From Sva-07 sp963698565 (GTDB lineage Bacteria; Actinomycetota; Acidimicrobiia; Acidimicrobiales; Ilumatobacteraceae), in contig CAVORH010000028.1 of assembly GCA_963698565.1 (NCBI GenBank), forward strand, positions 124,001 to 188,000: DNA of 64,000 bases, in the 5' to 3' direction. The position numbers and the translations under genes were made by a program. Shown here piece after piece: positions 24,821 through 33,550 of this stretch. The stretch's first letter is position 1. Every line of letters begins with the position of its first letter. The notes beneath the pieces are model-generated. The model did not search any database and was not told the origin of the DNA. It was given only the letters and a program-made list of their open reading frames with translations.

Positions 24821-25448
24821 AGACCCGTTCGGCGGCTGCGGTCACGGCGGCGCCGAACCGACGGCCCGGCTGTCGGGTGAGGCGCTCGATCGGGCCGCTG
24901 ACCGACAGCGCTGCCACCACCGTGCCGTCGCTGCTCACCACCGGCGCGCTGACCGAGGCGACGCCCGGTTCGCGCTCGCCGATGCTCTCGATCCACTCGG
25001 TCCGGCTCGTCTCGCCCGACAGCACCCGGCCGGCCGAACCGACGTCGAGCGGGAGCAGCGCGCCCTGTTGCACGATCCAACGCAGTCCGTGCGTCGATTC
25101 GAGCGACAGCACACAGCGCCGCTGATCTCCCTCACGAACGAAGAGCTGCACGCTCTCGCCCGTGTCGTTGCGGAGCTGCTCGAGCACTGGTCGAGCAACC
25201 TCGACGAGCGGAAAACGTGCGGCGGCGGCCTCGCCGAGTGACACGAGACCCAGCCCGAGGTCGAAGCGTCCGTCGACATCGCGCCGCAGGAGCCCGTGCA
25301 CCTCCAGCGAGGTGGCGAGCCGGTGCGCCGTCGCGCGCGGCAGTCCGGTCGACGCCTGCAACTCGCCCAACGTGCAGGGCGCGGTCGCGACGGCCTGCAT
25401 CACCAGCACGGCCTTGTCGAGCACGCCGACGCCCGTTACGCTTTCCAT
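24804..25448 (-). CDS. IclR-family regulator, likely NdgR/LtbR-type regulator of leuCD
   Basis: This 214-residue IclR-type repressor has an N-terminal winged helix (VLDKAVLVMQAVATAPCTLGELQASTGLPRATAHRLATSLEVHGLL) and a GAF-like effector domain. Divergent placement next to leuCD is the conserved arrangement of Streptomyces NdgR and Corynebacterium LtbR, regulators of leucine synthesis. A perfect dyad (25462-25480) sits between the genes and touches its own TAGACT -10 box, 9 nt before the ATG, suggesting autoregulation. Its C-terminus is formed by a repeat sequence. The effector is unknown. Confidence 0.88.
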   Translation of the reverse strand: MESVTGVGVLDKAVLVMQAVATAPCTLGELQASTGLPRATAHRLATSLEVHGLLRRDVDGRFDLGLGLVSLGEAAAARFPLVEVARPVLEQLRNDTGESVQLFVREGDQRRCVLSLESTHGLRWIVQQGALLPLDVGSAGRVLSGETSRTEWIESIGEREPGVASVSAPVVSSDGTVVAALSVSGPIERLTRQPGRRFGAAVTAAAERVSTALR

Positions 25449-25461
25449 ATCGCAAGAAGTC

Positions 25462-25480
25462 TATCCCACATGTTGGGATA
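25462..25480. promoter_or_regulatory. Dyad operator between iclR and leuCD
   Basis: A perfect palindrome TATCCCA-CATGT-TGGGATA lies in the 50-bp divergent intergenic region, overlapping the iclR -10 region on the minus strand and just upstream of the leuC ribosome site. Size and symmetry suit an IclR dimer. It is the obvious candidate for coordinate control of both genes. Confidence 0.75.
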
Positions 25481-25498
25481 CGAACAGGAGCCGTCACG

Positions 25499-26908
25499 AT
25501 GGGCAAGACACTGCCGGAGAAGGTGTGGGAACGCCACCTGGTGCACTCGGCACCGAACGAACCCGACCTGCTGTACATCGACCTGCACCTCGTCCACGAG
25601 GTCACGAGCCCGCAGGCGTTCGACGGGCTCCGGCTCACCGGGCGCACGGTGCGACGACCCGACCTGACGATCGCCACCGAGGACCACAACGTCCCGACCG
25701 AACACATCGACCAGCCGATCGCCGACCCGATCTCGGCCAAGCAGATCGACACACTGCGTGCGAACACCGCCGAGTTCGGCATCACCAATTTCCCGATGGG
25801 TGATCCCAATCAGGGCATCGTCCACGTGATCGGCCCCGAGCAGGGGCGCACGCTGCCGGGCATGACGATCGTCTGCGGCGACTCGCACACCGCCACCCAC
25901 GGCGCGTTCGGGGCGCTGGCGTTCGGGATCGGCACCAGCGAGGTCGAGCACGTGCTGGCCACCCAGACACTCCCGCAGCAGCGTCCGAAGTGGATGTCGG
26001 TCACCGTCGAGGGCGAGCTGCAGCCCGGCGTGACCGCCAAGGACGTCATCCTCGCGATCCTCGGCGAGATCGGCACCGGCGGCGGCATCGGCCACGTGAT
26101 CGAGTACCGCGGCTCCGCGATCAGAGCGCTGTCGATGGAGGGCCGCATGACGGTCTGCAACATGTCGATCGAGGCCGGGGCCAAGGCAGGCATGATCGCC
26201 CCGGACGAGACCACGTTCGACTATCTGCAGGGTCGCGCCAACGCACCGACTGGCGATGCCTGGGAGGCCGCGGTCGCCGACTGGTCGACGCTGCACTCCG
26301 ACGACGACGCCGTCTGGGACAAGGAGGTCGTCCTCGACGCCGCCGCGATCCGACCCCACGTCACGTGGGGCACGAACCCCGGCCAGGTCGCCCCGATCGA
26401 CTCGGTCGTGCCCTCGCCCGACGACTACGACAACCCGACCACGAAGGAGACCGTGGCCCGGGCGCTCGAGTACATGGGCCTGGAGCCGGGCACGCCGATG
26501 CGCGAGGTCGCGGTCGACACCGTCTTCATCGGCTCGTGCACCAACAGCCGCATCGAGGATCTCCGCGCCGCCGCCGCAGTGATGGAGGGGCGCACGGTCA
26601 CCGTGCCCCGCGTGATGGTCGTTCCGGGCAGCCACGCCGTGAAGGCCCAGGCGATCGCGGAAGGGCTCGACCAGATCTTCATCGCGGCCGGTGCCGACTG
26701 GCGCGAGCCGGGGTGCTCCATGTGTCTGGCGATGAACCCCGACAAGCTCGCTCCCGGCGAGCGAGCGGCCAGCACCAGCAACCGCAATTTCGAGGGTCGT
26801 CAGGGCCGAGGTGGCCGCACGCACCTCGTCTCACCGGGCGTCGCTGCCGCAACCGCCGTCAAGGGCACGTTCTGTACGCCTGCCGACCTGGAAGGAGCCA
26901 CGTCGTGA
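25499..26908 (+). CDS. leuC: 3-isopropylmalate dehydratase large subunit
   Basis: LeuC, with LeuD, isomerises 2- to 3-isopropylmalate, and citramalate in the CimA route. The 469-residue aconitase-type protein contains the Fe-S cysteines in FIGSCTNSRIEDL and GCSMCLAMN, plus VCGDSHTATHGAFGALAFGIGTSEVEHV and ATSNRNFEGRQGRGG-like (ASTSNRNFEGRQGRGG) motifs. AGGAG (25486-25490) gives a normal ribosome site before ATG 25499. The stop overlaps the leuD GTG by 4 nt. A dyad operator lies upstream. Confidence 0.96.
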   Translation: MGKTLPEKVWERHLVHSAPNEPDLLYIDLHLVHEVTSPQAFDGLRLTGRTVRRPDLTIATEDHNVPTEHIDQPIADPISAKQIDTLRANTAEFGITNFPMGDPNQGIVHVIGPEQGRTLPGMTIVCGDSHTATHGAFGALAFGIGTSEVEHVLATQTLPQQRPKWMSVTVEGELQPGVTAKDVILAILGEIGTGGGIGHVIEYRGSAIRALSMEGRMTVCNMSIEAGAKAGMIAPDETTFDYLQGRANAPTGDAWEAAVADWSTLHSDDDAVWDKEVVLDAAAIRPHVTWGTNPGQVAPIDSVVPSPDDYDNPTTKETVARALEYMGLEPGTPMREVAVDTVFIGSCTNSRIEDLRAAAAVMEGRTVTVPRVMVVPGSHAVKAQAIAEGLDQIFIAAGADWREPGCSMCLAMNPDKLAPGERAASTSNRNFEGRQGRGGRTHLVSPGVAAATAVKGTFCTPADLEGATS

Positions 26909-27489
26909 AGGCCGTGCAGGTGATCACCGGAACCGGGGTGCCGCTCAAGCGGTCCGACGTCGACACCGACCAGATCATCCCCGCCGACTGGCTCAAGCGC
27001 GTCGAGCGAACCGGCTTCGACAAGGGCTTGTTCTCCACCTGGCGCGACGACCGTGACTTCGTGCTCAACGACGAGCGGTACGCGCAGGCGAACATCCTCG
27101 TCGCCGGTCCGGCCTTCGGCGTCGGTTCGTCGCGCGAACACGCCGTCTGGGCGATCCAGCAGTACGGCTTCGACGCCGTGATCGCGCCGAGCTTCTCCGA
27201 CATCTTCCGCAACAACTGCACGAAGAACGGCCTCGTGCCGGTCGTGGTGCCGGAATCGACGGTCGAGGCGATCTGGGCCGCGATCGAGGCCGACGCCCAC
27301 ACGCAGATCGTCGTCGACATGGAGCAGCTCAAGGTGGAGGTGCCGGCCGCCGGGATCGACGAGTCGTTCCCGATGGACCCGCAGACCCAGCACCGGTTCC
27401 TCAACGGCCTCGACGACGTCGGCATCACGCTCACGCACGCCGACGCGATCGACACCTACGAAGCGAACCGCCCCTCCTGGCTGTCCTGA
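26905..27489 (+). CDS. leuD: 3-isopropylmalate dehydratase small subunit
   Basis: LeuD is the swivel subunit that completes the LeuCD enzyme. The 194-residue length is standard, with VPLKRSDVDTDQIIPADWLKRVERTGF at the N-terminus, GVGSSREHAVWAI and the substrate-recognition PSFSDIFRNNCTKNGL. The start is GTG 26905, overlapping the leuC stop (GTGA), with GGAAGGAG upstream. Spacing and overlap indicate a leuCD operon with coupled translation. Confidence 0.96.
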   Translation: MKAVQVITGTGVPLKRSDVDTDQIIPADWLKRVERTGFDKGLFSTWRDDRDFVLNDERYAQANILVAGPAFGVGSSREHAVWAIQQYGFDAVIAPSFSDIFRNNCTKNGLVPVVVPESTVEAIWAAIEADAHTQIVVDMEQLKVEVPAAGIDESFPMDPQTQHRFLNGLDDVGITLTHADAIDTYEANRPSWLS

Positions 27490-27556
27490 CCGAGACGGCA
27501 CTGTCGGCGACCTCCGACGCGGCCGACACCGCCCGCCGGGCAGCTAGCGTTGTGTC

Positions 27557-28111
27557 GTGCGTTCACGCGTCGCTCTGGCCGCAGCAATCCTGATCGCACT
27601 CACCGCCTGCGGCAGCGATGACGCCGGCTCCGGCACCGATGACGCATCGGACACGTCTGCGACGGCTGCGGTGACGGCGGAGACGCTCACGGCCTCCGAG
27701 ATCTGCGAACGTCTCACCGTCGCATCGGTGGCCGCCGACACGGGCCTGGACGTACTCCGGGCGAGCCCCGACGATTCCTCGACCCCGCAGTGCGCCTACG
27801 AATACACCGACGACACCAACGCCGTGTCGAACCTGACGGTTGCCGCGATGCGCCCCGAGGACGTCGGTGGGCTCACCGGCAGCGATGCCTTCGACTTCGT
27901 GGCGCAGATCAACGAATCGGTGGCGGGAGACGGAGCCGACATCCAGGAGTTGTCCGCTGGCGACGCCGCGATCCGGATCTCCGGAACGTCGCTACAGCTG
28001 GGTGTGGTCCAGCTCGGCGACCGGGTCTTCACGCTGGTCATCCCTGCCGACGACGTCGAGGCCGACGAGGTCGACCGCCTGATCGCGACGATCGCGACCA
28101 CCCTCCGCTGA
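27557..28111 (+). CDS. Predicted lipoprotein, unknown function
   Basis: This 184-residue protein has a short signal peptide ending in the lipobox LTACGS, a Ser/Asp/Thr-rich spacer and a compact alpha/beta domain containing SEICERLTVASVAADTGLDV and CAYEYTDDTNAVSNLTV. The layout resembles small mycobacterial lipoproteins of the DUF3558 type, a tentative comparison. TAGCGT (27545-27550) is 6 nt before the GTG start, with no ribosome site. It probably sits on the outer face of the membrane. Confidence 0.65.
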   Translation: MRSRVALAAAILIALTACGSDDAGSGTDDASDTSATAAVTAETLTASEICERLTVASVAADTGLDVLRASPDDSSTPQCAYEYTDDTNAVSNLTVAAMRPEDVGGLTGSDAFDFVAQINESVAGDGADIQELSAGDAAIRISGTSLQLGVVQLGDRVFTLVIPADDVEADEVDRLIATIATTLR

Positions 28112-28190
28112 CCGATCGCCGAAGGACCGCGCGCGAGCGGCGGCGATTGCGTCGGGTTCGAATCGGGCGTGTCGGGGCGATACTGAGCAG

Positions 28191-28646
28191 ATGCCCGATC
28201 TGCACACGCCCGGCCAGTGGATCCGGTTCATCGCCCGAAATGCGAAGCGGTTGATGATCCTGATCCTGGGAACGGCCGTGCTCCTCGCCGGCGTCGCGAT
28301 GCTCGCGCTGCCGGGTCCTGGTGTGCTCGTGATCATCCTCGGCCTGGTGGTCCTCGCCACCGAGTTCGCCTGGGCCGAACGGATGCTCGACCGCACGACG
28401 GCGACCGCCGCCGGAGCGGCGGTGCGGGTCACCGACAACAACACGGGACGAGCAGCCCTCGCCTTCTCCGGGCTGGCGATGATCATCGGTGGCATCGTCG
28501 GGGCAGTCCTCTTCCCGAACCTGCGGGTGGTGGGGATCTCGGTGGCCGTTGCCGGGGTCATCGGTCTCGTCACGCTGCTTCCCCGGGTTCGTGCGTGGAT
28601 CGACGAGAAGGCGGCGAACGGCGCCACGGAGCCGTCAACCGGCTGA
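28191..28646 (+). CDS. PGPGW-family small membrane protein
   Basis: This 151-residue membrane protein has an amphipathic N-terminus and paired hydrophobic segments (about 20-60 and 88-130). The first pair contains the family signature region LALPGPGVLVIILGLVVLATEFAWAERML. Members are small TMEM-like bacterial proteins of unknown role. There are two similar halves. No ribosome site is visible; TACTGA lies close upstream of ATG. It stands apart from its neighbours without clear operon structure. Confidence 0.72.
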   Translation: MPDLHTPGQWIRFIARNAKRLMILILGTAVLLAGVAMLALPGPGVLVIILGLVVLATEFAWAERMLDRTTATAAGAAVRVTDNNTGRAALAFSGLAMIIGGIVGAVLFPNLRVVGISVAVAGVIGLVTLLPRVRAWIDEKAANGATEPSTG

Positions 28647-28704
28647 CACGATCGAGGTCTCGACCCTCGCCGCGAACGAACCCGACAGTTTGTAGGGTTC
28701 GCCC

Positions 28705-29145
28705 ATGCCACTCACCGGAGAGTACGAACCGAGCACGTCCGACTGGGTGCGCGAACAGGTCGACACCTACGAGGCGACCAACGGCCGCGAAGCCAACACG
28801 TTGCGCGAGACCGGGATCCCCGTCGTGATCGTCACCAGTCGCGGCGCCACCACCGGCAAGCTCCGCAAGTTCGCCCTCATGCGCGTCGAGCACGACGGTC
28901 GCTACGCACTGGTGGCGTCGATCGGCGGAGCACCGAAGAACCCTGCGTGGTACCACAACCTGGTCGCCGAGCCGCTCGTGATGATCCAGGACGGACCGGA
29001 ACCGCACGACTACGTCACCCACATCGCCGAGGGTGACGAGCGCGCCGAGTGGTGGGAGCGCGCGGTGGCCGTGTTCCCGACCTACGCCGACTACGAGAAG
29101 AAGACCGAGCGCGTGATCCCGGTCTTCGTCGCCGTACCCGTCTGA
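28705..29145 (+). CDS. Deazaflavin (F420)-dependent nitroreductase-family protein
   Basis: This 146-residue split-beta-barrel protein of the DUF385/Ddn type uses F420H2 to reduce quinones or nitro compounds. Visible family features are VVIVTSRGATTGKLRKFALMRVEHDGRYALVASIGGAPKNPAWYHNLVAEP, the continuous core of the fold, and the C-terminal FPTYADYEKKTERVIPVFV. TAGGGT lies 6 nt before ATG 28705. Along with two LLM proteins in the window, it suggests an F420-producing host. The substrate is unknown. Confidence 0.88.
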   Translation: MPLTGEYEPSTSDWVREQVDTYEATNGREANTLRETGIPVVIVTSRGATTGKLRKFALMRVEHDGRYALVASIGGAPKNPAWYHNLVAEPLVMIQDGPEPHDYVTHIAEGDERAEWWERAVAVFPTYADYEKKTERVIPVFVAVPV

Positions 29146-29166
29146 CCTCGACGACGGCCCCGCGTG

Positions 29167-30585
29167 TCAGCGGGTGGCGTGTGCGCCGAGGAGGTGGGCC
29201 ACGGCCATCGTGACCCGGCGGGCGGTCGGCAGATGCAGATACTCGTTGGGGCCGTGTGCATTGGCGTCGGGCCCGAGCACACCGGTGATCACGAACTGAG
29301 CCTCGGGGAAACGCTCACCGAGCATCCCCATGAACGGAATCGACCCGCCCTCACCGAACGTGCGGGCAGGCTGCCCGAACGCGGCCGTCGACGCCTCGTC
29401 GAGCGATGCGGCCAGCCAGGGTGCCGTCGCCGGCGCGTTCCATCCCGGTCCGAACTCACCGTCGGCGAACGACACGCGAGCGCCGTACGGCGGATCGGCC
29501 TCGAGGGCCTCCTTCACCGCCGCAGCGGCGGCTGACGGGTCGCAGGTCGGAGGTATCCGGAACGACAGCTTCAGCGCCGTTCGCGGCCGCAGGACGTTGC
29601 CCGCACGGGCGATCGGGGGCAGACCGTCGGCGCCGACCACGCTGAGGCTGGGGCGCCAGGTGCGTGCCAACAGTTGCTCGGCCGGGTCGTCGGTGGTCGG
29701 GCCGGCCCCGGCGACGAACGGGTAGTGGTCACCGATCCGCCCGATCTCGGCCGCGGTCTTCGCCGCCTCGTCCACCCGATCGGGTGGGATCGTGACGTTC
29801 AGCTCGGGCAGCAACAGGTCGCCGGTGACGGCATCCTCCACTCGGTCGAGCAGCATCCGCGCGATCCGGAACGTCGACGGCACCATCCCGCCGACATCGC
29901 CCGAGTGCAGGCCATCGGTCACGATGTCGACCGTGAGCGTGCCGGACACGAGGCCGCGCAGCGAGGTGGTCACCCACAGCCGGTCGTAGTCGATACAGCC
30001 CGAGTCGAGGCAGATCACGAGACTGGGCGAGCCGATGCGATCAGCGAGCGCCTCGACGTAGGCGGGAAGATCGGGTGACCCCGACTCCTCGCTCGCCTCG
30101 ATCAGCACCACGCACCGGGCGTGGGAGCCCCCGGCGACGTGGACCGCTTCGATCGCGGTCAGCGCCGCGAACGCCGAGTACCCGTCGTCGGCTCCGCCAC
30201 GTCCGTAGAGACGGTCGCCCTCGAGCACCGGCGTCCACGGTCCGAGGCCGTCTCGCCACCCCTCCATCTCCGGTTGTTTGTCGAGATGGCCGTACAGCAG
30301 CACGGTGTCGGCGTCGGACCCCGATCCGAGGGCCGGCACCTCGATCAGGATCACCGGCGACCGACCGTCGAGCTCGACGACCTCGACGGTCAGCCCAGGG
30401 ATCGTTCTCGCCCGGCACCACCCGGCGATCAGATCGACCGCGGCCGCCATGTGTCCGTGGGCACGCCACTCGGGGTCGAACACCTCCGAGACGTTCGGGA
30501 TCGCGATGTAGTCGTGCAGGACCGGGACGATGCCGTCCCAGACGTCGTTGCAGTGGTCGGCGATGGTCGAGGCGGTGACGGTCAC
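29167..30585 (-). CDS. M20-family metallopeptidase (dipeptidase-like)
   Basis: This 472-residue zinc-dependent M20 peptidase has metal and catalytic positions in YGHLDKQP (His-x-Asp), GRGGADDGYSAF, EASEESGS (catalytic Glu pair), CLDSG (Asp) and the C-terminal His in DANAHGPNEYL. The inserted lid domain (about 200-310) carries VDIVTDGLHSGDVGG. The match is closest to carnosinase/CNDP-like dipeptidases. Start GTG 30585 has TAGCCT 7 nt upstream. No signal peptide, so cytoplasmic. Confidence 0.88.
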   Translation of the reverse strand: MTVTASTIADHCNDVWDGIVPVLHDYIAIPNVSEVFDPEWRAHGHMAAAVDLIAGWCRARTIPGLTVEVVELDGRSPVILIEVPALGSGSDADTVLLYGHLDKQPEMEGWRDGLGPWTPVLEGDRLYGRGGADDGYSAFAALTAIEAVHVAGGSHARCVVLIEASEESGSPDLPAYVEALADRIGSPSLVICLDSGCIDYDRLWVTTSLRGLVSGTLTVDIVTDGLHSGDVGGMVPSTFRIARMLLDRVEDAVTGDLLLPELNVTIPPDRVDEAAKTAAEIGRIGDHYPFVAGAGPTTDDPAEQLLARTWRPSLSVVGADGLPPIARAGNVLRPRTALKLSFRIPPTCDPSAAAAAVKEALEADPPYGARVSFADGEFGPGWNAPATAPWLAASLDEASTAAFGQPARTFGEGGSIPFMGMLGERFPEAQFVITGVLGPDANAHGPNEYLHLPTARRVTMAVAHLLGAHATR

Positions 30586-30600
30586 ACCTCGAAGGCTAGG

Positions 30601-31149
30601 TCACGACTGTTGCGGCGGGCGCGGCGCTGGCGGTGCAGGCGGCGCTGGTGGTGCAGGGACCGGGGAGGCGGGCGCCTGCGCCGCAGCGGCAGCAGCCGCC
30701 TGTTGCGCGGCCAGCATCCGTGCATCGGCGTCTGCCTGCTGCTGTGCGATCTCGGCCTTGCGGGCGAGCTCGTCCTCGGCCGAGTGGATCTGGTTGAGAC
30801 GACTCGACAGCCACCCGATGAAGACACTGAACAGCAGGGCGACGATGCCGTACATGATCATCGCGAACAGCACCGAGGTGTCGAACGTCGCGGGGACGTC
30901 ACCACCGGTCGTCCCCAGCTCGATCGGGGTGAAGATGCCACGGAACGGGTCCATCACGCGGTCGAGATTGCGGTACGCCCACTCGGTGAATCCGGCGCTC
31001 GGGTTCGCGCCGAACAACAGGAGGAAGAACCCGATGAAGAGGATGATCTCCACCACGATGAGGTAGAAGTAGACGAGGTAGCTGATCGCCCTCACCACCC
31101 ACAAGATGGCCTTGCGCTCCGTGAGCGCCTTCGACTCGGTGGTGATCAT
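30601..31149 (-). CDS. Membrane protein with YggT-like core and Ala/Pro-rich tail
   Basis: This 182-residue protein has two membrane helices (about 18-46 and 90-115). The segment between them, AYRNLDRVMDPFRGIFTPIE, resembles YggT-family proteins. A charged coiled-coil-like stretch follows (SRLNQIHSAEDELARKAEIAQQQADADARML), then an Ala-rich and APPAPP repeat tail. Start ATG 31149 is set by an excellent ribosome site GAGGAGGA, one of the few strong ones in the window. YggT proteins affect membrane organisation, but assignment is moderate. Confidence 0.65.
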   Translation of the reverse strand: MITTESKALTERKAILWVVRAISYLVYFYLIVVEIILFIGFFLLLFGANPSAGFTEWAYRNLDRVMDPFRGIFTPIELGTTGGDVPATFDTSVLFAMIMYGIVALLFSVFIGWLSSRLNQIHSAEDELARKAEIAQQQADADARMLAAQQAAAAAAAQAPASPVPAPPAPPAPPAPRPPQQS

Positions 31150-31235
31150 GTGCGGTCCTCCTCGATCTGGTCGGGTTCGGGGCGCCCGTACCCTCCGAAC
31201 ACGGTACTCATCGAGCCCCGGCCCGCCGGGGACGG

Positions 31236-32105
31236 TCAGCCGGCCATCACCTGCGCGAGCAGGTTCCGGCCCATCCGCTCGAAGCGAGGCGCGTCGTCGG
31301 AATGCAGCAGGTACAAGAGCGCGAAGTGCAGTCCCCACGCCTCGGCCCGCTGCCACATCGCATCGTCGACCGCAGCCAACGACGACCGGAACACCGCTCG
31401 TGTCCGATCGTCGAACAGCATCCATCCGATCGCGAGGTCGACGGCAGGGTCCCCTGCCCCGATGTCTCCGAAGTCGATGACGGCGCTGATCGAGCCGTCC
31501 TGCAGCAGGACGTTCGCCGTGTGGAGGTCGCCGTGCAGCCACTGCGGGTCACCGCTCCACTCGTCGACCGTCGACAGTTCGCCCCAGCGGGCGAGCACGG
31601 CCGGAGCATCGATGCGGTCGCCGAGGTTGGCCGCGTTGCCGGCGACCCGTTCGGCGAGCGCAGCGATCGGGCCACCGCGCAGCGCGGCGTTGACCGGCAG
31701 GTCGTCCGGCGCTGACGTGTGCAACGCATCGAGGAAGCGACCCAACTGCTGTGCGACGTCGCGACCGGCCGGCGCCACATCGGCCGCCAGGTCGCCGTCG
31801 AACCACGGACAGATGCTCCAGTGCCACGGGTAGAACTCGGTCGGCACCCCGCGCCGCACGGGAACGGGCACCGGCAGGGGGAGCCGGAGCGCGAGCTCGG
31901 GCAGCCAACGCTGCTCGTTCGTCACGAGTGCGGCCGCCGCCTGTCGGCGCGGCACCCGAACCGACAGATCACGCCCGAGGCGGAGGATCACGTTGTCCCA
32001 GCCGTTCGCGACGACTGCGAGTGGGAGTTCAGCGAGGTCGGGATGCTGTTCGACCAGCAGGGTCCGGACGAGGTCCTCGGTGACCTCGACCTCGGCGGCG
32101 GGCAT
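31236..32105 (-). CDS. Aminoglycoside phosphotransferase-family kinase
   Basis: This 289-residue APH-fold protein has the catalytic loop HGDLHTANVLL (about 195-205) and the metal-binding IDFGDIGAGDPAVDLA (about 212-227), followed by GWMLFDD. Many such proteins phosphorylate sugars, antibiotics or small metabolites, so a resistance role should not be assumed. ATG 32105 gives a normal N-terminus; longer in-frame extensions overlap the helicase gene. It lies 20 bp after the helicase stop and may be co-transcribed. Confidence 0.85.
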   Translation of the reverse strand: MPAAEVEVTEDLVRTLLVEQHPDLAELPLAVVANGWDNVILRLGRDLSVRVPRRQAAAALVTNEQRWLPELALRLPLPVPVPVRRGVPTEFYPWHWSICPWFDGDLAADVAPAGRDVAQQLGRFLDALHTSAPDDLPVNAALRGGPIAALAERVAGNAANLGDRIDAPAVLARWGELSTVDEWSGDPQWLHGDLHTANVLLQDGSISAVIDFGDIGAGDPAVDLAIGWMLFDDRTRAVFRSSLAAVDDAMWQRAEAWGLHFALLYLLHSDDAPRFERMGRNLLAQVMAG

Positions 32106-32125
32106 GTTCTGCGCCGCCACCGCGA

Positions 32126-33415
32126 CTACTCGGTCTCGAACTCGGGAAGGTGCAGCAGCCGCGAGTCGTTCGAGAACACCTCGATCGGCTTGTCGGTCGG
32201 CAGACGCATGCCACGTTGCAGGATCCGCATCTGGGTGTGCTGGTTGTACTCGACGAGCGTGACCGCCCAACCGTCGCGGCCCGCACGAGCCGTGCGCCCC
32301 GAACGGTGCAGGTAGTCCTTGACGTCCTTGGCCGGTTCGTAGTGGACCACCGCGCCGATGTCGTCGATGTCGATGCCCCGCGCCGCCACGTCGGTGGCGA
32401 CCAGCACCGAGAGCTTCCCCTCGGCGAACTTGCGCAACACGCGCTCGCGTGCGCTCTGCTGCATGTCGCCGTGCAGCGGTGATGCGTCGACCCCGAGTTC
32501 GTCGAGATTGCGAGCGACCCGGTCACAGGTGCGCTTGGTCTGGCAGAACACGAGCAGCTTCGGGATCGACTTGCCGATCGAACCGATGACCTTGTCCTTG
32601 TCCATGTGGTGCACGGCGAGGAACAGGTGGTGCATCGTCCCGACGGTGTCGGTGGCCTCGTCGATCGCCACGGTGACCGGGTCGGTCTGGTAGTGGCGGA
32701 TCAGGTGGCCGACATCGCCGTCGAGCGTGGCGGAGAAGAGCATCGTCTGGTTGCGGCTGCCGCAGTGGCGCAGGATCCACTCGACCTGCGGGGTGAAGCC
32801 GTCGTCGGCCATGCGGTCGGCCTCGTCGAGCGTGACGATCTGCATGTCGTCGAGCGACACCTCGTTCGACTTGATGAGGTCGATGAGGCGCAGGGGCGTC
32901 GCGATGACGATCTCGACGCCCTTGGCCAGTTCGTCGACCTGATGGTGTCGGGAGGCACCGCCGTAGACCGGCAACACCCGCATACCGGCGTGGTGGGCCA
33001 CCGGTTCGAGCACCTCGGCGACCTGCACCGCGAGCTCGCGGGTGGGCACGAGCACCAGTCCGAGCGGGCGTGACGGGGCGGCCTTGTCGGTGATCCGGGC
33101 GAGCATCGGCACACCGAACGCGAGCGTCTTGCCCGAGCCGGTCTTGGCCCGGCCGCACACGTCCTTGCCCGTGATCGCGACCGGGATCGCTTCGGTCTGG
33201 ATGTTGAACGGCTGGGCGAACCCGCAGGCAGCCAGTCCGTCGTCGATCCGAGCGGGAACGCCGAGGTCGAAGAACCCGGTCGGTGCTTCCACCGGAGGCA
33301 GCGCGTTGATCGAGGTGAGGTTGGAGGTGTTGATGTGACCACCGTCGTACGGCTGGTCGGAAGGGCGAGATCGCCGGCGACGGGGCGCTCCGCGTCGCGT
33401 TGTTGATTCAGTCAT
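32126..33415 (-). CDS. DEAD-box ATP-dependent RNA helicase
   Basis: This 429-residue two-RecA-domain helicase shows the Q motif (FNIQTEAIP), motif I AKTGSGKT, Ia PTRELA, II LDEAD, III SAT, VI HRSGRTARAG and the RecA2 ATDVAARGIDI segment. The basic N-terminus (RRGAPRRRRSRPS) probably binds RNA; there is no long C-terminal tail. Start ATG 33415 follows TACGCT at 10 nt. Its promoter is divergent from the leuA leader. Roles in ribosome assembly or mRNA turnover are typical, not shown here. Confidence 0.93.
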   Translation of the reverse strand: MTESTTRRGAPRRRRSRPSDQPYDGGHINTSNLTSINALPPVEAPTGFFDLGVPARIDDGLAACGFAQPFNIQTEAIPVAITGKDVCGRAKTGSGKTLAFGVPMLARITDKAAPSRPLGLVLVPTRELAVQVAEVLEPVAHHAGMRVLPVYGGASRHHQVDELAKGVEIVIATPLRLIDLIKSNEVSLDDMQIVTLDEADRMADDGFTPQVEWILRHCGSRNQTMLFSATLDGDVGHLIRHYQTDPVTVAIDEATDTVGTMHHLFLAVHHMDKDKVIGSIGKSIPKLLVFCQTKRTCDRVARNLDELGVDASPLHGDMQQSARERVLRKFAEGKLSVLVATDVAARGIDIDDIGAVVHYEPAKDVKDYLHRSGRTARAGRDGWAVTLVEYNQHTQMRILQRGMRLPTDKPIEVFSNDSRLLHLPEFETE

Positions 33416-33472
33416 GTTGTCCGCCAGCGTACCGGCGAGGTCGCGACGAGCGCGAGATGCCCTCCGGCGTGC

Positions 33473-33478
33473 TAGTGT
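33473..33478 (+). promoter_or_regulatory. -10 box of the leuA leader transcript
   Basis: TAGTGT ends 8 nt before the ATG of the Leu leader peptide, the same spacing as in the cimA leader. No good -35 hexamer is visible 16-19 bp upstream. The placement implies transcription starting at or next to the leader start codon. Confidence 0.55.
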
Positions 33479-33486
33479 TGACGCCG

Positions 33487-33519
33487 ATGTTGCGCAGCGA
33501 CCTCCTTCTGCTTCTGTAG
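33487..33519 (+). CDS. Leucine-rich leader peptide for leuA (10 aa)
   Basis: The frame encodes MLRSDLLLLL then TAG: five consecutive Leu codons plus another Leu at position 2. It stands 178 nt before leuA and is followed by two hairpins, the second a strong intrinsic terminator. This is ribosome-mediated attenuation in which Leu-tRNA shortage stalls the ribosome and allows leuA transcription. Leu leaders ahead of leuA are known in Actinobacteria. It probably initiates leaderless. Confidence 0.87.
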   Translation: MLRSDLLLLL

Positions 33520-33547
33520 GGCGAGCGCCACATATCCGCGTTCGCCC
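33519..33547 (+). promoter_or_regulatory. First leader hairpin, overlapping leader stop codon
   Basis: GGGCGAG pairs with TTCGCCC (one G-T pair) around a loop of about 15 nt. It starts on the final base of the leader stop codon, exactly as in the cimA leader. It is the likely pause or alternative fold that competes with the terminator. Confidence 0.55.
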
Positions 33548-33550
33548 GCA

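Noticed and set aside
31236..32105. Antibiotic-resistance kinase
   Set aside because: The APH fold is clear, but it is very widespread among metabolic kinases and the context is housekeeping.
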